Below, piece by piece: positions 19,020-28,080 of a stretch of 64,000 nt of DNA. The DNA is from Oleiagrimonas sp. C23AA (lineage in GTDB: Bacteria; Pseudomonadota; Gammaproteobacteria; Xanthomonadales; Rhodanobacteraceae). Below the pieces are notes generated by a model that saw only the letters and a list, made by a program, of their open reading frames with translations, was not told the origin of the DNA and ran no database searches. The stretch lies in the NCBI RefSeq assembly GCF_011759385.1, contig NZ_JAARLY010000012.1, forward strand, positions 17,100 to 81,099. Direction: 5' to 3'. The position numbers and the translations under genes were made by a program. How positions within the stretch are numbered: position 1 is the stretch's first letter; every line of letters begins with the position of its first letter.

Positions 19020-20171
19020 ATGAGTCGACGTCCCGGGCTGGATCTGCTGCGTGCCGTGGCCATTGTCTGGGTGATGGTGTTCCACAGTTATCTGGCCGGC
19101 TGGACGGGCGGCGGCGTGCTGCGCTGGAGCGGCTGGATGGGCGTGGATCTGTTCTTTGCGCTGTCCGGCTTCCTGATTGGTTCGCAGGTGTTTGCGCCGT
19201 TGGCGGCGGGGCGTCAGCTTGATCTGACCGATTTCTACCTGCGCCGCAGTTTCCGCACGCTGCCGGCGTATCTGGTGGTGCTGGCCGTTTATGTGGTTTG
19301 GCCGTCGATGCGCGAGGCGCCGACGATGATGCCGTTGTGGCGCTTTCTCACCTACACCATGAATCTGGGTGTGGACCTGAACCGGCCGGCGTTCTCGCAT
19401 GCCTGGTCGCTGTGCGTGGAAGAGCAGTTCTACCTGTTGTTTCCGGCCCTGGCGCTCATGCTGGCCTGGCGCGCACGGAGCTGGCGCGTGGCGCTGGTGT
19501 TCGCCGCGCTGGTACTTGGCGGCATGACCTTGCGCGCCGCGCTGTGGTGGCACTATGTGGCCCCGGTACAGGCGGCCGGCGGCAATGCCGGCGCGCCCTA
19601 TATGCGCTATCTCTACGATCCCACTTGGGCGCGGCTGGATGATCTGGTCGCCGGTGTGGGTCTGGCGGCGTTGCGCAGCTACCGCAGCCGTGGCTGGGCC
19701 TGGCTGGAGCGCCATGCCAATGCCGTGGCGGTGGTTGGCGTGCTGATCACGCTGGCGTGCATGGTGCTGTTTGATGGGCGCCGGATCGATGTCGTACCCA
19801 ACGTCTTTGGCTATCCCTTGCTGGCCCTGGGCATGGCGGCGCTGGTGGCGGCTGCCGCCGCCGGGCGCGGCGTGCTGGCACAGTTGCGTGTGCCCGGTGC
19901 GCAGTGGCTGGCGCTGGTTTCCTACAGCCTGTATCTGAGCCACAAGATGGTCTATGGCCAGCTGCACGGGCGTCTGGCGCCATGGGTGCAAGGCCACGGC
20001 GTGTTCACCGTGCTGATGGAGGCGGCAGCGGTGTTGCTGGTGGGCGCGGCCCTGCACTACAGCATAGAGCGACCGTTCCTGCGTTTGCGCGAACACGTGC
20101 GTCACCGTCGCGCGCAGCATCTGCACCTTCGCGCCGGTGCGTCGCCGGCCTTGTCCGGCACGCAGGTTTAG
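19020..20171 (+). CDS. Acyltransferase 3 family membrane protein
   Basis: The protein is 383 aa, starting at the ATG with AAGGAAGG five bases before it. It begins RPGLDLLRAVAIVWVMVFHSY, the conserved N-terminus with the catalytic-type His, then DLFFALSGFLIGSQ and CVEEQFYLLFPALAL, followed by about eight to ten hydrophobic segments. The family (OafA/YrhL) O-acetylates or succinylates surface polysaccharides, peptidoglycan or small molecules from the inner membrane. The acceptor cannot be predicted. It is transcribed divergently from the SDR gene and convergently with bioC, 10 bases away. Confidence 0.88.
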   Translation: MSRRPGLDLLRAVAIVWVMVFHSYLAGWTGGGVLRWSGWMGVDLFFALSGFLIGSQVFAPLAAGRQLDLTDFYLRRSFRTLPAYLVVLAVYVVWPSMREAPTMMPLWRFLTYTMNLGVDLNRPAFSHAWSLCVEEQFYLLFPALALMLAWRARSWRVALVFAALVLGGMTLRAALWWHYVAPVQAAGGNAGAPYMRYLYDPTWARLDDLVAGVGLAALRSYRSRGWAWLERHANAVAVVGVLITLACMVLFDGRRIDVVPNVFGYPLLALGMAALVAAAAAGRGVLAQLRVPGAQWLALVSYSLYLSHKMVYGQLHGRLAPWVQGHGVFTVLMEAAAVLLVGAALHYSIERPFLRLREHVRHRRAQHLHLRAGASPALSGTQV

Positions 20172-20181
20172 GGCGCGCGCC

Positions 20182-21072
20182 TTACTCGCTGGGGCGACGT
20201 CGCGAACCGCGCAGTTGATCGATCGAGAAGCTGGCAATCTCGCCGCCGCCGGCATCGCGCCGGGCCTGGCCAGTGGGCGGGCCCCAGGCGTGCGCATTGA
20301 TCACTTCCCAGGTGGCGGGAATACGACCGTCCACGCGCATGGTCTCGTAGTTGGCCAGCATCTGCTTGTAGTGCGACTTGCCGGTCAGACCGCGCATGCG
20401 CGTGGTGTCGGCATTGGTGGCACCCAGGCCCTTGAGGTCGCGCATCAATCCGGAGGGCTGCTCGTAAGTGAGCGTGTAGCGCTCCACGTCCAGCATCGGA
20501 TCGCGCAGGCCGGCAGCGAGCATGGCGTCGCCGACATCATGCATGTCCAGGAAGCGGCCCACGTGCGGGCGCTGGTCGCTGTCGGCCCAGGCCGCGCGCA
20601 GCTCGCGCAGGGTATCCGGGCCGAAGGTGGTCAGCGCCAGGTAGCCGCCGGGCTTGAGCACGCGCACAAATTCGGCGAACAGGCGCGGCAGGTCGTCGAT
20701 CCACTGGATGCACAGGTTCGAGTGCAGCACGTCGATGCTGTGGTCGGGCACCGGCAGCTCGCTGGCGCTGGCGGCCACGCGCGAGAACGGTTTGATCCAG
20801 CCGGCGTGGCGGCGCGCCTGGCGCAGCATCGGCAGGGCCAGGTCCATGGCCATGATGTGCGCCTTGGGCCAGCGCTTTTTCAAAAGCGCGCTGCCGCGCC
20901 CGGTGCCCGCGCCCAGATCCAGCACGCGCTCGGGCGTTTCCAGATAGAAGTCCAGACGGTCGATCAGCGAGGCCTGCACGGCCTGCTGCAACACATCGTG
21001 GTCTTCGTAGGTGGCGGCGGCACGGCCGAAGGCTCGGCGTACCTGACGCCGGTCGAGATGGAAGTCGCTCAT
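20182..21072 (-). CDS. bioC: Malonyl-ACP O-methyltransferase BioC
   Basis: The protein is 296 aa. It is a SAM-dependent methyltransferase with motif I VLDLGAGTGRGSALL, preceded by the typical BioC start (VRRAFGRAAATYEDHDVLQQ) and followed by SNLCIQWIDDLPRLF and TFGPDTLRELR. It methylates malonyl-ACP so that fatty-acid synthase can build the pimeloyl chain. It is last in the bioBFHC series, with its ATG overlapping the bioH stop by four bases. Confidence 0.95.
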   Translation of the reverse strand: MSDFHLDRRQVRRAFGRAAATYEDHDVLQQAVQASLIDRLDFYLETPERVLDLGAGTGRGSALLKKRWPKAHIMAMDLALPMLRQARRHAGWIKPFSRVAASASELPVPDHSIDVLHSNLCIQWIDDLPRLFAEFVRVLKPGGYLALTTFGPDTLRELRAAWADSDQRPHVGRFLDMHDVGDAMLAAGLRDPMLDVERYTLTYEQPSGLMRDLKGLGATNADTTRMRGLTGKSHYKQMLANYETMRVDGRIPATWEVINAHAWGPPTGQARRDAGGGEIASFSIDQLRGSRRRPSE

Positions 21073-21854
21073 GCCGTCTCCGGGTCAAACAAGGGGTGCA
21101 GGGCTGCGGCCATAGCCTCGGCCTGGCCGAGGAAGGGTGCATGCCCGGTTGAATCGATGCACGTGAACTGGCCACCACAGGCTTCGGCGCTGGCGGCCAT
21201 GGCCTGCCAGGGGACCAACCGGTCGTGCCGGCCGCCCACCCAGACGCTGGGTACGGTCAGGGCGTCAATCTGGGCGCGCAGGTCGGTCGTTTCAAGCAGC
21301 TCAAGGCCTTTGGCCAGAGCGTGCGGTTGCGGGCCGTCGGTGGCGCGGGTCAGTTCGCGTAACAGGCGTAGTTTAGCGCGCGCGTCGCGGTCGCCCATCA
21401 CCACCAGCCCGCAAAATCGTGCCAGCGCCGCCTCGCGATCATCGTTAAGCGCGTTTGCAAAGTGACTGAAGGTGCCCGCTTTCACGCCGTGGGGCCAATC
21501 CTCACGGCGCACAAAGCAGGGCGAGGCGGCCAGCATGCCCAGCGCGGTGACGTGGTTTGGATAGTGGATGGCGCCGTGCAGCGCCAGCTGGCCACCCAGT
21601 GACCAGCCGACCCAGGGCGCAGCGGGAGTGGCCTCGACGATGGCCCGGGCCAAGGCGGTCGGCTCCAGCGTCAGCCGGCTATGCGCGGACGCGCCGTGGC
21701 CGGGCAGGTCGACCACGTACAGTGTGCACTGCGCGCGCAAGGCATCGATCAGCGGCGCGAATACGCCGCCATGCATGGCCCAGCCATGGATCAGCACCAG
21801 CGCTTGCGGGCCGTGGCCGTGCACGGCGATGGCGAGGGGCGACGAGGCGGACAT
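21069..21854 (-). CDS. bioH: Pimeloyl-ACP methyl ester esterase BioH
   Basis: The protein is 261 aa, an alpha/beta-hydrolase with the oxyanion HGWAMHGG, the nucleophile elbow GWSLGGQLAL, the acid region VWVGGRHDRLVPW and the His in DSTGHAPFL. It cleaves the methyl ester placed by BioC, ending pimelate synthesis. It lies between bioF (11-base gap) and bioC (4-base overlap). Confidence 0.93.
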   Translation of the reverse strand: MSASSPLAIAVHGHGPQALVLIHGWAMHGGVFAPLIDALRAQCTLYVVDLPGHGASAHSRLTLEPTALARAIVEATPAAPWVGWSLGGQLALHGAIHYPNHVTALGMLAASPCFVRREDWPHGVKAGTFSHFANALNDDREAALARFCGLVVMGDRDARAKLRLLRELTRATDGPQPHALAKGLELLETTDLRAQIDALTVPSVWVGGRHDRLVPWQAMAASAEACGGQFTCIDSTGHAPFLGQAEAMAAALHPLFDPETA

Positions 21855-21865
21855 GCGACCGAGGC

Positions 21866-23068
21866 TCAGTTCGCGCAGGTATCGGACGGGTGAGGTATCC
21901 GCGCCAGCGCATCGAGCAGCCGATCGACATCGTCGGGCTGGTGCGCAGCGCTGAGCGTGATGCGCAAGCGTGCCTGCCCGGCGGGCACCGTGGGCGGACG
22001 GATCGCGCCAACCAGAAAGCCTGTGTCACGCAGCATCTGACTTGCCTCCAGTACCGCGTGCGAGCTACCCAGGCGCAGCGGCTGGATCGGCGTTGGCGAG
22101 TCCATCAGCGGCAGGTCCAGCTGCGCCGCACCGTGGCGGAAGCGTGCGATCAGCGCGGCGAGATGCTCGCGGCGCCAGCTTTCCTGGCGTACCAGCTCGA
22201 TGGCGGTGCAGGTGGCCGACGCCAGCGCCGGCGGCAGCGCGGTGGTGTAGATGAAGCTGCGCGCAAATTGCACCAGGCCGTCGATCAATGCCGCGGAACC
22301 GGCGACAAAGGCGCCGGCAGTGCCCAGTGCCTTGCCCAGCGTGCCCATCAGCACCGGCGCTTGTGCCTGCGAAAGCCCGGCGGCGGCCAGGCTGCCGCCG
22401 CCTTCGGGCCCGAGCACGCCCAGACCGTGGGCATCATCGACCATCAAGGTGGCACCCTGGCGCTCGCATAGCGCAGCCAGTTCCGGCAATGGTGCCAGGT
22501 CGCCGTCCATGCTGAACACGCCGTCGGTGGCCAGCAGGGCTGGCGCCTCGGGGGCGCTTTCCAACTGGCGCGCCGCAGCGGCCACATCGCCATGCGGGTA
22601 GCGCCGCAGCGTGGCGCCGCTGGCGCGCGCACCGTCGATCAGGCTGGCATGGTTGAGTTTGTCCTGCACACAAAGACTCGCCTGACGCGTGCCGGGGCGG
22701 TCGAGCAGGGCCTGCATCACGCCCAGGTTGGCCATGATGCCGCTGGAAAACAGCAGCGCGCGCTCGCGCCCGGTCCACTCGGCCAGCATCGCCTCCAGTC
22801 GTGCATGCTCGCGGTGGTGGCCGCTGACCAGGTGGGCGGCACCGGCGCCAACGCCCTGCTCGGCGGCGTCGCGCAGGCGGCGAATCAACAACGGGTGGTG
22901 CGCCAGTCCCAGATAGTCGTTGCTGGCGAACAGCAGGTATTGGCGACCATCGATCACCGCGCGGCCCGGAGCCGCGCGCTGTACGGCGGCGAGCTGGCGA
23001 TAAAGTCCTTGCTGGCGACGCTCGGCGGTCGCGTGAGCCAGACCGTCCAGCAGATCGGGGCGGTTCAT
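21866..23068 (-). CDS. bioF: 8-amino-7-oxononanoate synthase
   Basis: The protein is 400 aa, an alpha-oxoamine synthase with fold-type I PLP. FASNDYLGLAHHP is near the N-terminus, SGHHREHARLE follows, DDAHGLGVLG provides the PLP Asp/His, and the Schiff-base Lys sits in MGTLGKALGTAGAF. It condenses pimeloyl-ACP with alanine to give KAPA. It follows bioB by 100 bases on the same strand. Confidence 0.96.
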   Translation of the reverse strand: MNRPDLLDGLAHATAERRQQGLYRQLAAVQRAAPGRAVIDGRQYLLFASNDYLGLAHHPLLIRRLRDAAEQGVGAGAAHLVSGHHREHARLEAMLAEWTGRERALLFSSGIMANLGVMQALLDRPGTRQASLCVQDKLNHASLIDGARASGATLRRYPHGDVAAAARQLESAPEAPALLATDGVFSMDGDLAPLPELAALCERQGATLMVDDAHGLGVLGPEGGGSLAAAGLSQAQAPVLMGTLGKALGTAGAFVAGSAALIDGLVQFARSFIYTTALPPALASATCTAIELVRQESWRREHLAALIARFRHGAAQLDLPLMDSPTPIQPLRLGSSHAVLEASQMLRDTGFLVGAIRPPTVPAGQARLRITLSAAHQPDDVDRLLDALARIPHPSDTCAN

Positions 23069-23168
23069 GCGTGGCGTCCTGCGCGGTCACCCTGTCGGGC
23101 GAAAGTCGCCGGCAGGTATTCAGTCCCCCGCATCACGTGCACTTTTCTTCGCCGTGCGTTGAGGCCGC

Positions 23169-24194
<1,026 letters not shown>

Positions 24195-24254
24195 GGCGGC
24201 AATCCTGTACGGCGGCGGCAAAGAGGCGCGAGTGTGGCCACGGCATGGATAGGC

Positions 24255-24286
24255 TGTCAACTTTCAGTAGTTGATAACAGTTGACG
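24255..24286. promoter_or_regulatory. Candidate BirA operator upstream of bioB
   Basis: TGTCAAC (24255-24261) and GTTGACG (24280-24286) are inverted half-sites separated by 18 bases. That is the same AAC-to-GTT spacing as in the E. coli bio operator TTGTAAACC-N16-GGTTTACAA. On the minus strand the left arm also supplies TTGACA, a possible -35 for bioB. An HTH-bearing BirA repressor elsewhere in the genome is assumed, not seen. Confidence 0.55.
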
Positions 24287-24393
24287 GCGGGCGGTCGCAT
24301 GGCTGGCGCCGCTGGCCTACCATCGCGGTGACAGAGCGCCGCTGCCGTGGCGCGCGCTCGCTACCACCATGTCATCCGAGGGGAGTTGCGCAT

Positions 24394-24603
24394 ATGAGTT
24401 CAGGACAAGGCAGCGCCGGCAACGTCATCGCCGCGCTTTGCAGCTTCTTCATCCCGGGCCTGGGCCAGCTGTTGCAGGGGCGCCTGCTGCTGGCGATCGT
24501 GATGTTCGTGCTGGCCGCGGCGCTGTGGATCATCTGGATGGGCTGGATCATCCATCTGTGGTCGATCATCAGCGCGGCCATGTTCAAGCCCAATCGCGCC
24601 TAA
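24394..24603 (+). CDS. Small two-helix membrane protein
   Basis: The protein is 69 aa. The ATG follows GAGGGGAG at good spacing, so the start inside the longer open frame is chosen. After SSGQGSAGN come two hydrophobic stretches (VIAALCSFFIPGLGQLLQ and LLLAIVMFVLAAALWIIWMG). The PGLGQ turn is typical of TM2-domain and related short membrane proteins. No function is known. It is transcribed divergently from bioB and lies 9 bases before comF, so the two may be co-transcribed. Confidence 0.75.
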   Translation: MSSGQGSAGNVIAALCSFFIPGLGQLLQGRLLLAIVMFVLAAALWIIWMGWIIHLWSIISAAMFKPNRA

Positions 24604-24612
24604 CGCGCCGCC

Positions 24613-25320
24613 GTGGGCATGGACGCCCTGATTCGGCGCTTCTGGCCGGGCCGGTGCCTGCTGTGCGGTGACTACGGCGCCGATGGCTTGGACCTGTGTT
24701 GCGCCTGTTGTGCGGAGTTGCCGTACAACGCGCACGGCTGCGTGCGCTGCGCGGTGCCATTGCCACTGAATGTGGCAATGTGCGGTCGGTGTCAGCGCAG
24801 ACCGCCGCCATGGCACTCGGCCTGGGTGCCGTTTCGCTATGCCTGGCCGCTGGACCGTCTGGAGACTCGCTTCAAGTTCGGCGCCGATCTGGCGGCCGGT
24901 CGCACGCTGGCGCGGTTGATGGCAACGCAGTCGCTGCCATGTCGGCCCGATATGTTGTTGCCGGTGCCCTTGCATCGGGCGCGGCTGCGGCGACGCGGAT
25001 ACAACCAGGCGCTTGAACTGGCCCGCGACCTGGCCCGCGCGCACAGGATGATCCTGCACAGCGATGGTCTGCGGCGCCTGCGGGCCACCACCGCGCAAAG
25101 CCAACTGGATGCGATGACGCGCCGACGCAATGTGCGCGGGGCCTTTGTCGTGCGCCCGGGGATGTCGTGGCCGTCGCATGTAGCCCTCGTCGACGATGTG
25201 ATGACCACCGGCGCCACCCTGGCCGAGTGCGCGCGCGTGCTGCGAAGGGCGGGTGTGGCGCGGGTGGATGTGTGGGCGCTGGCGCGGGCGCCCCTTCCCG
25301 GGCATGGCCCTGTTGGTTGA
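24613..25320 (+). CDS. ComF-family phosphoribosyltransferase-like protein
   Basis: The protein is 235 aa (GTG start; an ATG two codons later is equally possible). Cys pairs CLLC, CCACC, CVRC and CGRC in the first 60 residues form the ComF zinc-ribbon-like region. The C-terminal PRTase fold has the PRPP loop VALVDDVMTTGATLAEC. ComF homologues (GntX/ComFC) take part in DNA uptake or processing during natural transformation; the biochemical reaction is not settled. Confidence 0.9.
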   Translation: MGMDALIRRFWPGRCLLCGDYGADGLDLCCACCAELPYNAHGCVRCAVPLPLNVAMCGRCQRRPPPWHSAWVPFRYAWPLDRLETRFKFGADLAAGRTLARLMATQSLPCRPDMLLPVPLHRARLRRRGYNQALELARDLARAHRMILHSDGLRRLRATTAQSQLDAMTRRRNVRGAFVVRPGMSWPSHVALVDDVMTTGATLAECARVLRRAGVARVDVWALARAPLPGHGPVG

Positions 25321-25330
25321 TCTGGATCAA

Positions 25331-25358
25331 TCAAGCCGCGAGGGAAGGCGGTCGATAC
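25331..25358 (+). promoter_or_regulatory. Sigma-28-like promoter for the chemoreceptor gene
   Basis: TCAAGCCG, 12 bases, then GTCGATAC resembles the flagellar sigma-28 consensus TCAAGTTT-N12-GCCGATAA (5/8 and 6/8 matches). It ends 50 bases before the chemoreceptor ATG, a plausible place for a class-3 chemotaxis promoter. The match is imperfect. Confidence 0.35.
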
Positions 25359-25407
25359 CGATGTTGCCGGCTTAGTGCCGGCCCGTGTCTTCAGGGAAGC
25401 CCTTACC

Positions 25408-27057
25408 ATGCGCACGAATCTGCCCGTCACACAGCGCGAGTACACCTATTCGGAAACCGACGCGATCGTCTCCACCACCGACCTGCGCGGCAAGATCAAT
25501 TACTGCAATTCCACCTTCGTCCAGATCAGTGGCTACACCCGTGAAGAGCTGATCGGCCAGCCGCAGAACATTCTGCGTCATCCGGACATGCCCAGGGAGG
25601 CATTCCGCGATCTGTGGGCCACCATCAAGTCCAGGCAGCCGTGGTCGGCGATCGTCAAGAACCGCCGCAAGGACGGCGACCATTACTGGGTCCGCGCCAA
25701 TGTCACGCCGATCATCGCGGGCGACAACGTGGTCGGCTACATGTCGGTGCGTACCTATCCTTCACGCGAGGACGTGCGCGTTGCCGAGCAGCTGTATGCG
25801 CAGATGGTCGAGGATGAGAAGGCGGGCCGTCCGACACGGATCTATCTGCGTGCCGGCCAACCCGTACGTCGCGGCTGGTTGCCACGACTGGTACGTGCGT
25901 TCACGAGGCGAGTCGAATGGCGACTCGTCGCCGCGGCGACACTGATCGCCTGCGGTCCGCTGCTGCCCCACGTATTCCACCTGCCAGCGCGACATGAGGA
26001 AGTGGCAACGCTGGCATGCATGGTGTTGGGTATCGTGGTAGGCACGCGGCTGCTGCGCAGCCAGATGTCGGCACCCTTGCGGCGTTTCGCCGACAGTGCC
26101 AACACCATGGCCGCTTGCGATCTGGCCGATGGCGATGACAAGGCGGCGGCGAAGGGTAGCGCCATGGCGCTGGCGCGCGCGCTGAACCAGCTCAACGTCA
26201 ATTTGCGCGCCGTGGTGTCGGATGTCCGTGGCGAGGTGTCGGCCGTCAATCAAGCCTCCGCGCAGGTGTCGCGCGGAGCGCAGGATCTGGCCGCGCGCAC
26301 CGAAACCCAGGCGGCCAGCCTGGAACAAGCTGCCGCGGCGATGGAGGAGTTCACCGGCGCATTGCAGCAATCGCGCGAGCGGGCGCAGGAGGCGAAGCAG
26401 CAATCGGGTACCGCCGAGCAGGCCGCGCATGAGGGGAGCGTGGCCATCGGTGAGGTGGATACGGCAATGAAGGCCATCCTGGCCGCCTCGCAGAACATTT
26501 CCGAAGTCACCAGCCTGGTCGACGAGCTCGCCTTCCAGAGCAACCTGTTGGCCTTGAACGCGTCGGTGGAGGCCGCGCGCGCCGGTGAGCACGGCCGTGG
26601 TTTCGCGGTGGTGGCTGGCGAAGTGCGCAGTCTGGCCCAGCGCAGCGCCGATGCGGCGCGTGACATCCGTCGACTGATCAACACCTCCATGCAGCAGGTC
26701 GAGGCCGGCGGTACGGCGGTCGACGGCGCGCGCTCACGCATGCAGGCGATCGTCGATTCGGTGTCGCGTGTGCGCCAGCTGATCGAGGATATTTCCTCGG
26801 CCACGGCCGAGCAGGCCAACGGCGTCTCGCAGATCAACGACACCATCAGCCAACTGGACAGTGTGACCCAGCACAACGTGGCGCTGGTGGCCGAATCGAC
26901 GGCCACCACCCAAACCCTGCGCGACCGGGCCAAGCTGCTGGAGCAGTCGGTGGCGATCTTTCGTCTGGCCCAGGGCGGGTCCGGCACGGGGCAGCCGGTG
27001 AGCGCACGCGAGCGACGCACCGACAGCGACGGCGTGAGATGGCTGACGTCAGCGTAG
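25408..27057 (+). CDS. Aer-like PAS-domain methyl-accepting chemotaxis protein
   Basis: The protein is 549 aa. The start is the ATG preceded by AGGGAAG. A PAS domain at residues of about 15-120 (STTDLRGKINYCNSTF, GYTREELIGQPQNILRHPDM) resembles the Aer redox sensor. Two hydrophobic segments at about 170-215 follow, then a HAMP-like linker and an MCP signalling domain with the conserved hairpin tip (FQSNLLALNASVEAARAG). It should report redox or oxygen status to CheA/CheW. No C-terminal CheR-binding pentapeptide is visible. The last 9 bases overlap the convergent ubiA. Confidence 0.9.
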   Translation: MRTNLPVTQREYTYSETDAIVSTTDLRGKINYCNSTFVQISGYTREELIGQPQNILRHPDMPREAFRDLWATIKSRQPWSAIVKNRRKDGDHYWVRANVTPIIAGDNVVGYMSVRTYPSREDVRVAEQLYAQMVEDEKAGRPTRIYLRAGQPVRRGWLPRLVRAFTRRVEWRLVAAATLIACGPLLPHVFHLPARHEEVATLACMVLGIVVGTRLLRSQMSAPLRRFADSANTMAACDLADGDDKAAAKGSAMALARALNQLNVNLRAVVSDVRGEVSAVNQASAQVSRGAQDLAARTETQAASLEQAAAAMEEFTGALQQSRERAQEAKQQSGTAEQAAHEGSVAIGEVDTAMKAILAASQNISEVTSLVDELAFQSNLLALNASVEAARAGEHGRGFAVVAGEVRSLAQRSADAARDIRRLINTSMQQVEAGGTAVDGARSRMQAIVDSVSRVRQLIEDISSATAEQANGVSQINDTISQLDSVTQHNVALVAESTATTQTLRDRAKLLEQSVAIFRLAQGGSGTGQPVSARERRTDSDGVRWLTSA

Positions 27058-28050
27058 AGCCAGTGCCAGTGCCAGTCCGGCCCACAGCGCCAGTCCGACC
27101 CAGTTGTTGTTGCGGAAGGCGCGCAGGCACTGGTCGCGCTGGCGCTCGCGGATCATCCACTGCTGCCAGGCCATCAGCGCGATGGCGACCATCCAGCCGG
27201 CCCAGTACGCCGCGCCCAGCCCGGCGCGCTGGCCGGCCAGTGCCATGGCGCCGGCGAAGGTCGCCATCAGCACACCAACGATGGCCTTGTCGGCCTCGCC
27301 GAACAGAATGGCGGTCGATTTGGCGCCGGCCTTGATGTCATCAACGCGGTCGACCATGGCGTACTCGGTGTCGTACATCGTCGACCACACCACGTTGGCC
27401 AGAAACAGCAGCCACGCCTGCGGCGGCACCGCATTGGCCACCGCCGCCCAGGCCATCGGGATCGACCAGCCAAACGCCGCACCCAGCACCACCTGCGGCA
27501 GGTGCGTGTAGCGCTTGCAGAACGGGTAGATGACGGCCAGCGCGGCGCCAGCAAAAGACAGCCCGATGGTCAGCGGGTTGGTCATCAGCACCAGCGCGAA
27601 CGCCACCACAAGCAGACCAACGAACACAGCCACCGCCTCGCGCGGCGAAATACGCCCGGCGGCGATCGGCCGGCCGGTGGTGCGCTGCACCTGGGCATCG
27701 AGCTTGCGATCGGCAAAGTCGTTGATGGCGCAGCCGGCCGCGCGCATCACGAATACACCCAGGGTGAAGATCACAAACGGCTTCCACGGCGGGAAATCGC
27801 CCGCCGCCAGCCACATCGCCCACCAGCACGGCCACAACAGCAACAGCGCGCCGACCGGGCGATCCATGCGTGTCAGCACCAGATAGTCGTAGGTTTTTTC
27901 GCGCCACTTCGGCGGCAGCGCGCGCAGCAGCGTGCGCAGAATCGCACCGGCGCGTTGCGAGCTGTCTTCGGGGCGGATCCGCGCCGCGGCTTGCGGGGTA
28001 GCGGGGCGCGGGGACGGGCGGCGTCGAGGGTGTTGGTGTCGGGCACTCAT
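27049..28050 (-). CDS. ubiA: 4-hydroxybenzoate polyprenyltransferase
   Basis: The protein is 333 aa from the ATG; a GTG two codons upstream is an alternative. It has eight or nine membrane segments and the two Asp-rich prenyl-diphosphate motifs: NDFADRKLD (first) and DRVDDIKAG (second). It transfers the octaprenyl chain to 4-hydroxybenzoate in ubiquinone synthesis. The first 45 or so residues are a Pro/Arg/Ala-rich extension not found in E. coli UbiA (290 aa). No internal start with a good ribosome site replaces it. It begins 30 bases after ilvA on the same strand, so it may be read through from the ilv operon. Confidence 0.93.
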   Translation of the reverse strand: MSARHQHPRRRPSPRPATPQAAARIRPEDSSQRAGAILRTLLRALPPKWREKTYDYLVLTRMDRPVGALLLLWPCWWAMWLAAGDFPPWKPFVIFTLGVFVMRAAGCAINDFADRKLDAQVQRTTGRPIAAGRISPREAVAVFVGLLVVAFALVLMTNPLTIGLSFAGAALAVIYPFCKRYTHLPQVVLGAAFGWSIPMAWAAVANAVPPQAWLLFLANVVWSTMYDTEYAMVDRVDDIKAGAKSTAILFGEADKAIVGVLMATFAGAMALAGQRAGLGAAYWAGWMVAIALMAWQQWMIRERQRDQCLRAFRNNNWVGLALWAGLALALALR

Positions 28051-28080
28051 CGACACAGTTTAGCCGGCGCCGGCCCGACC

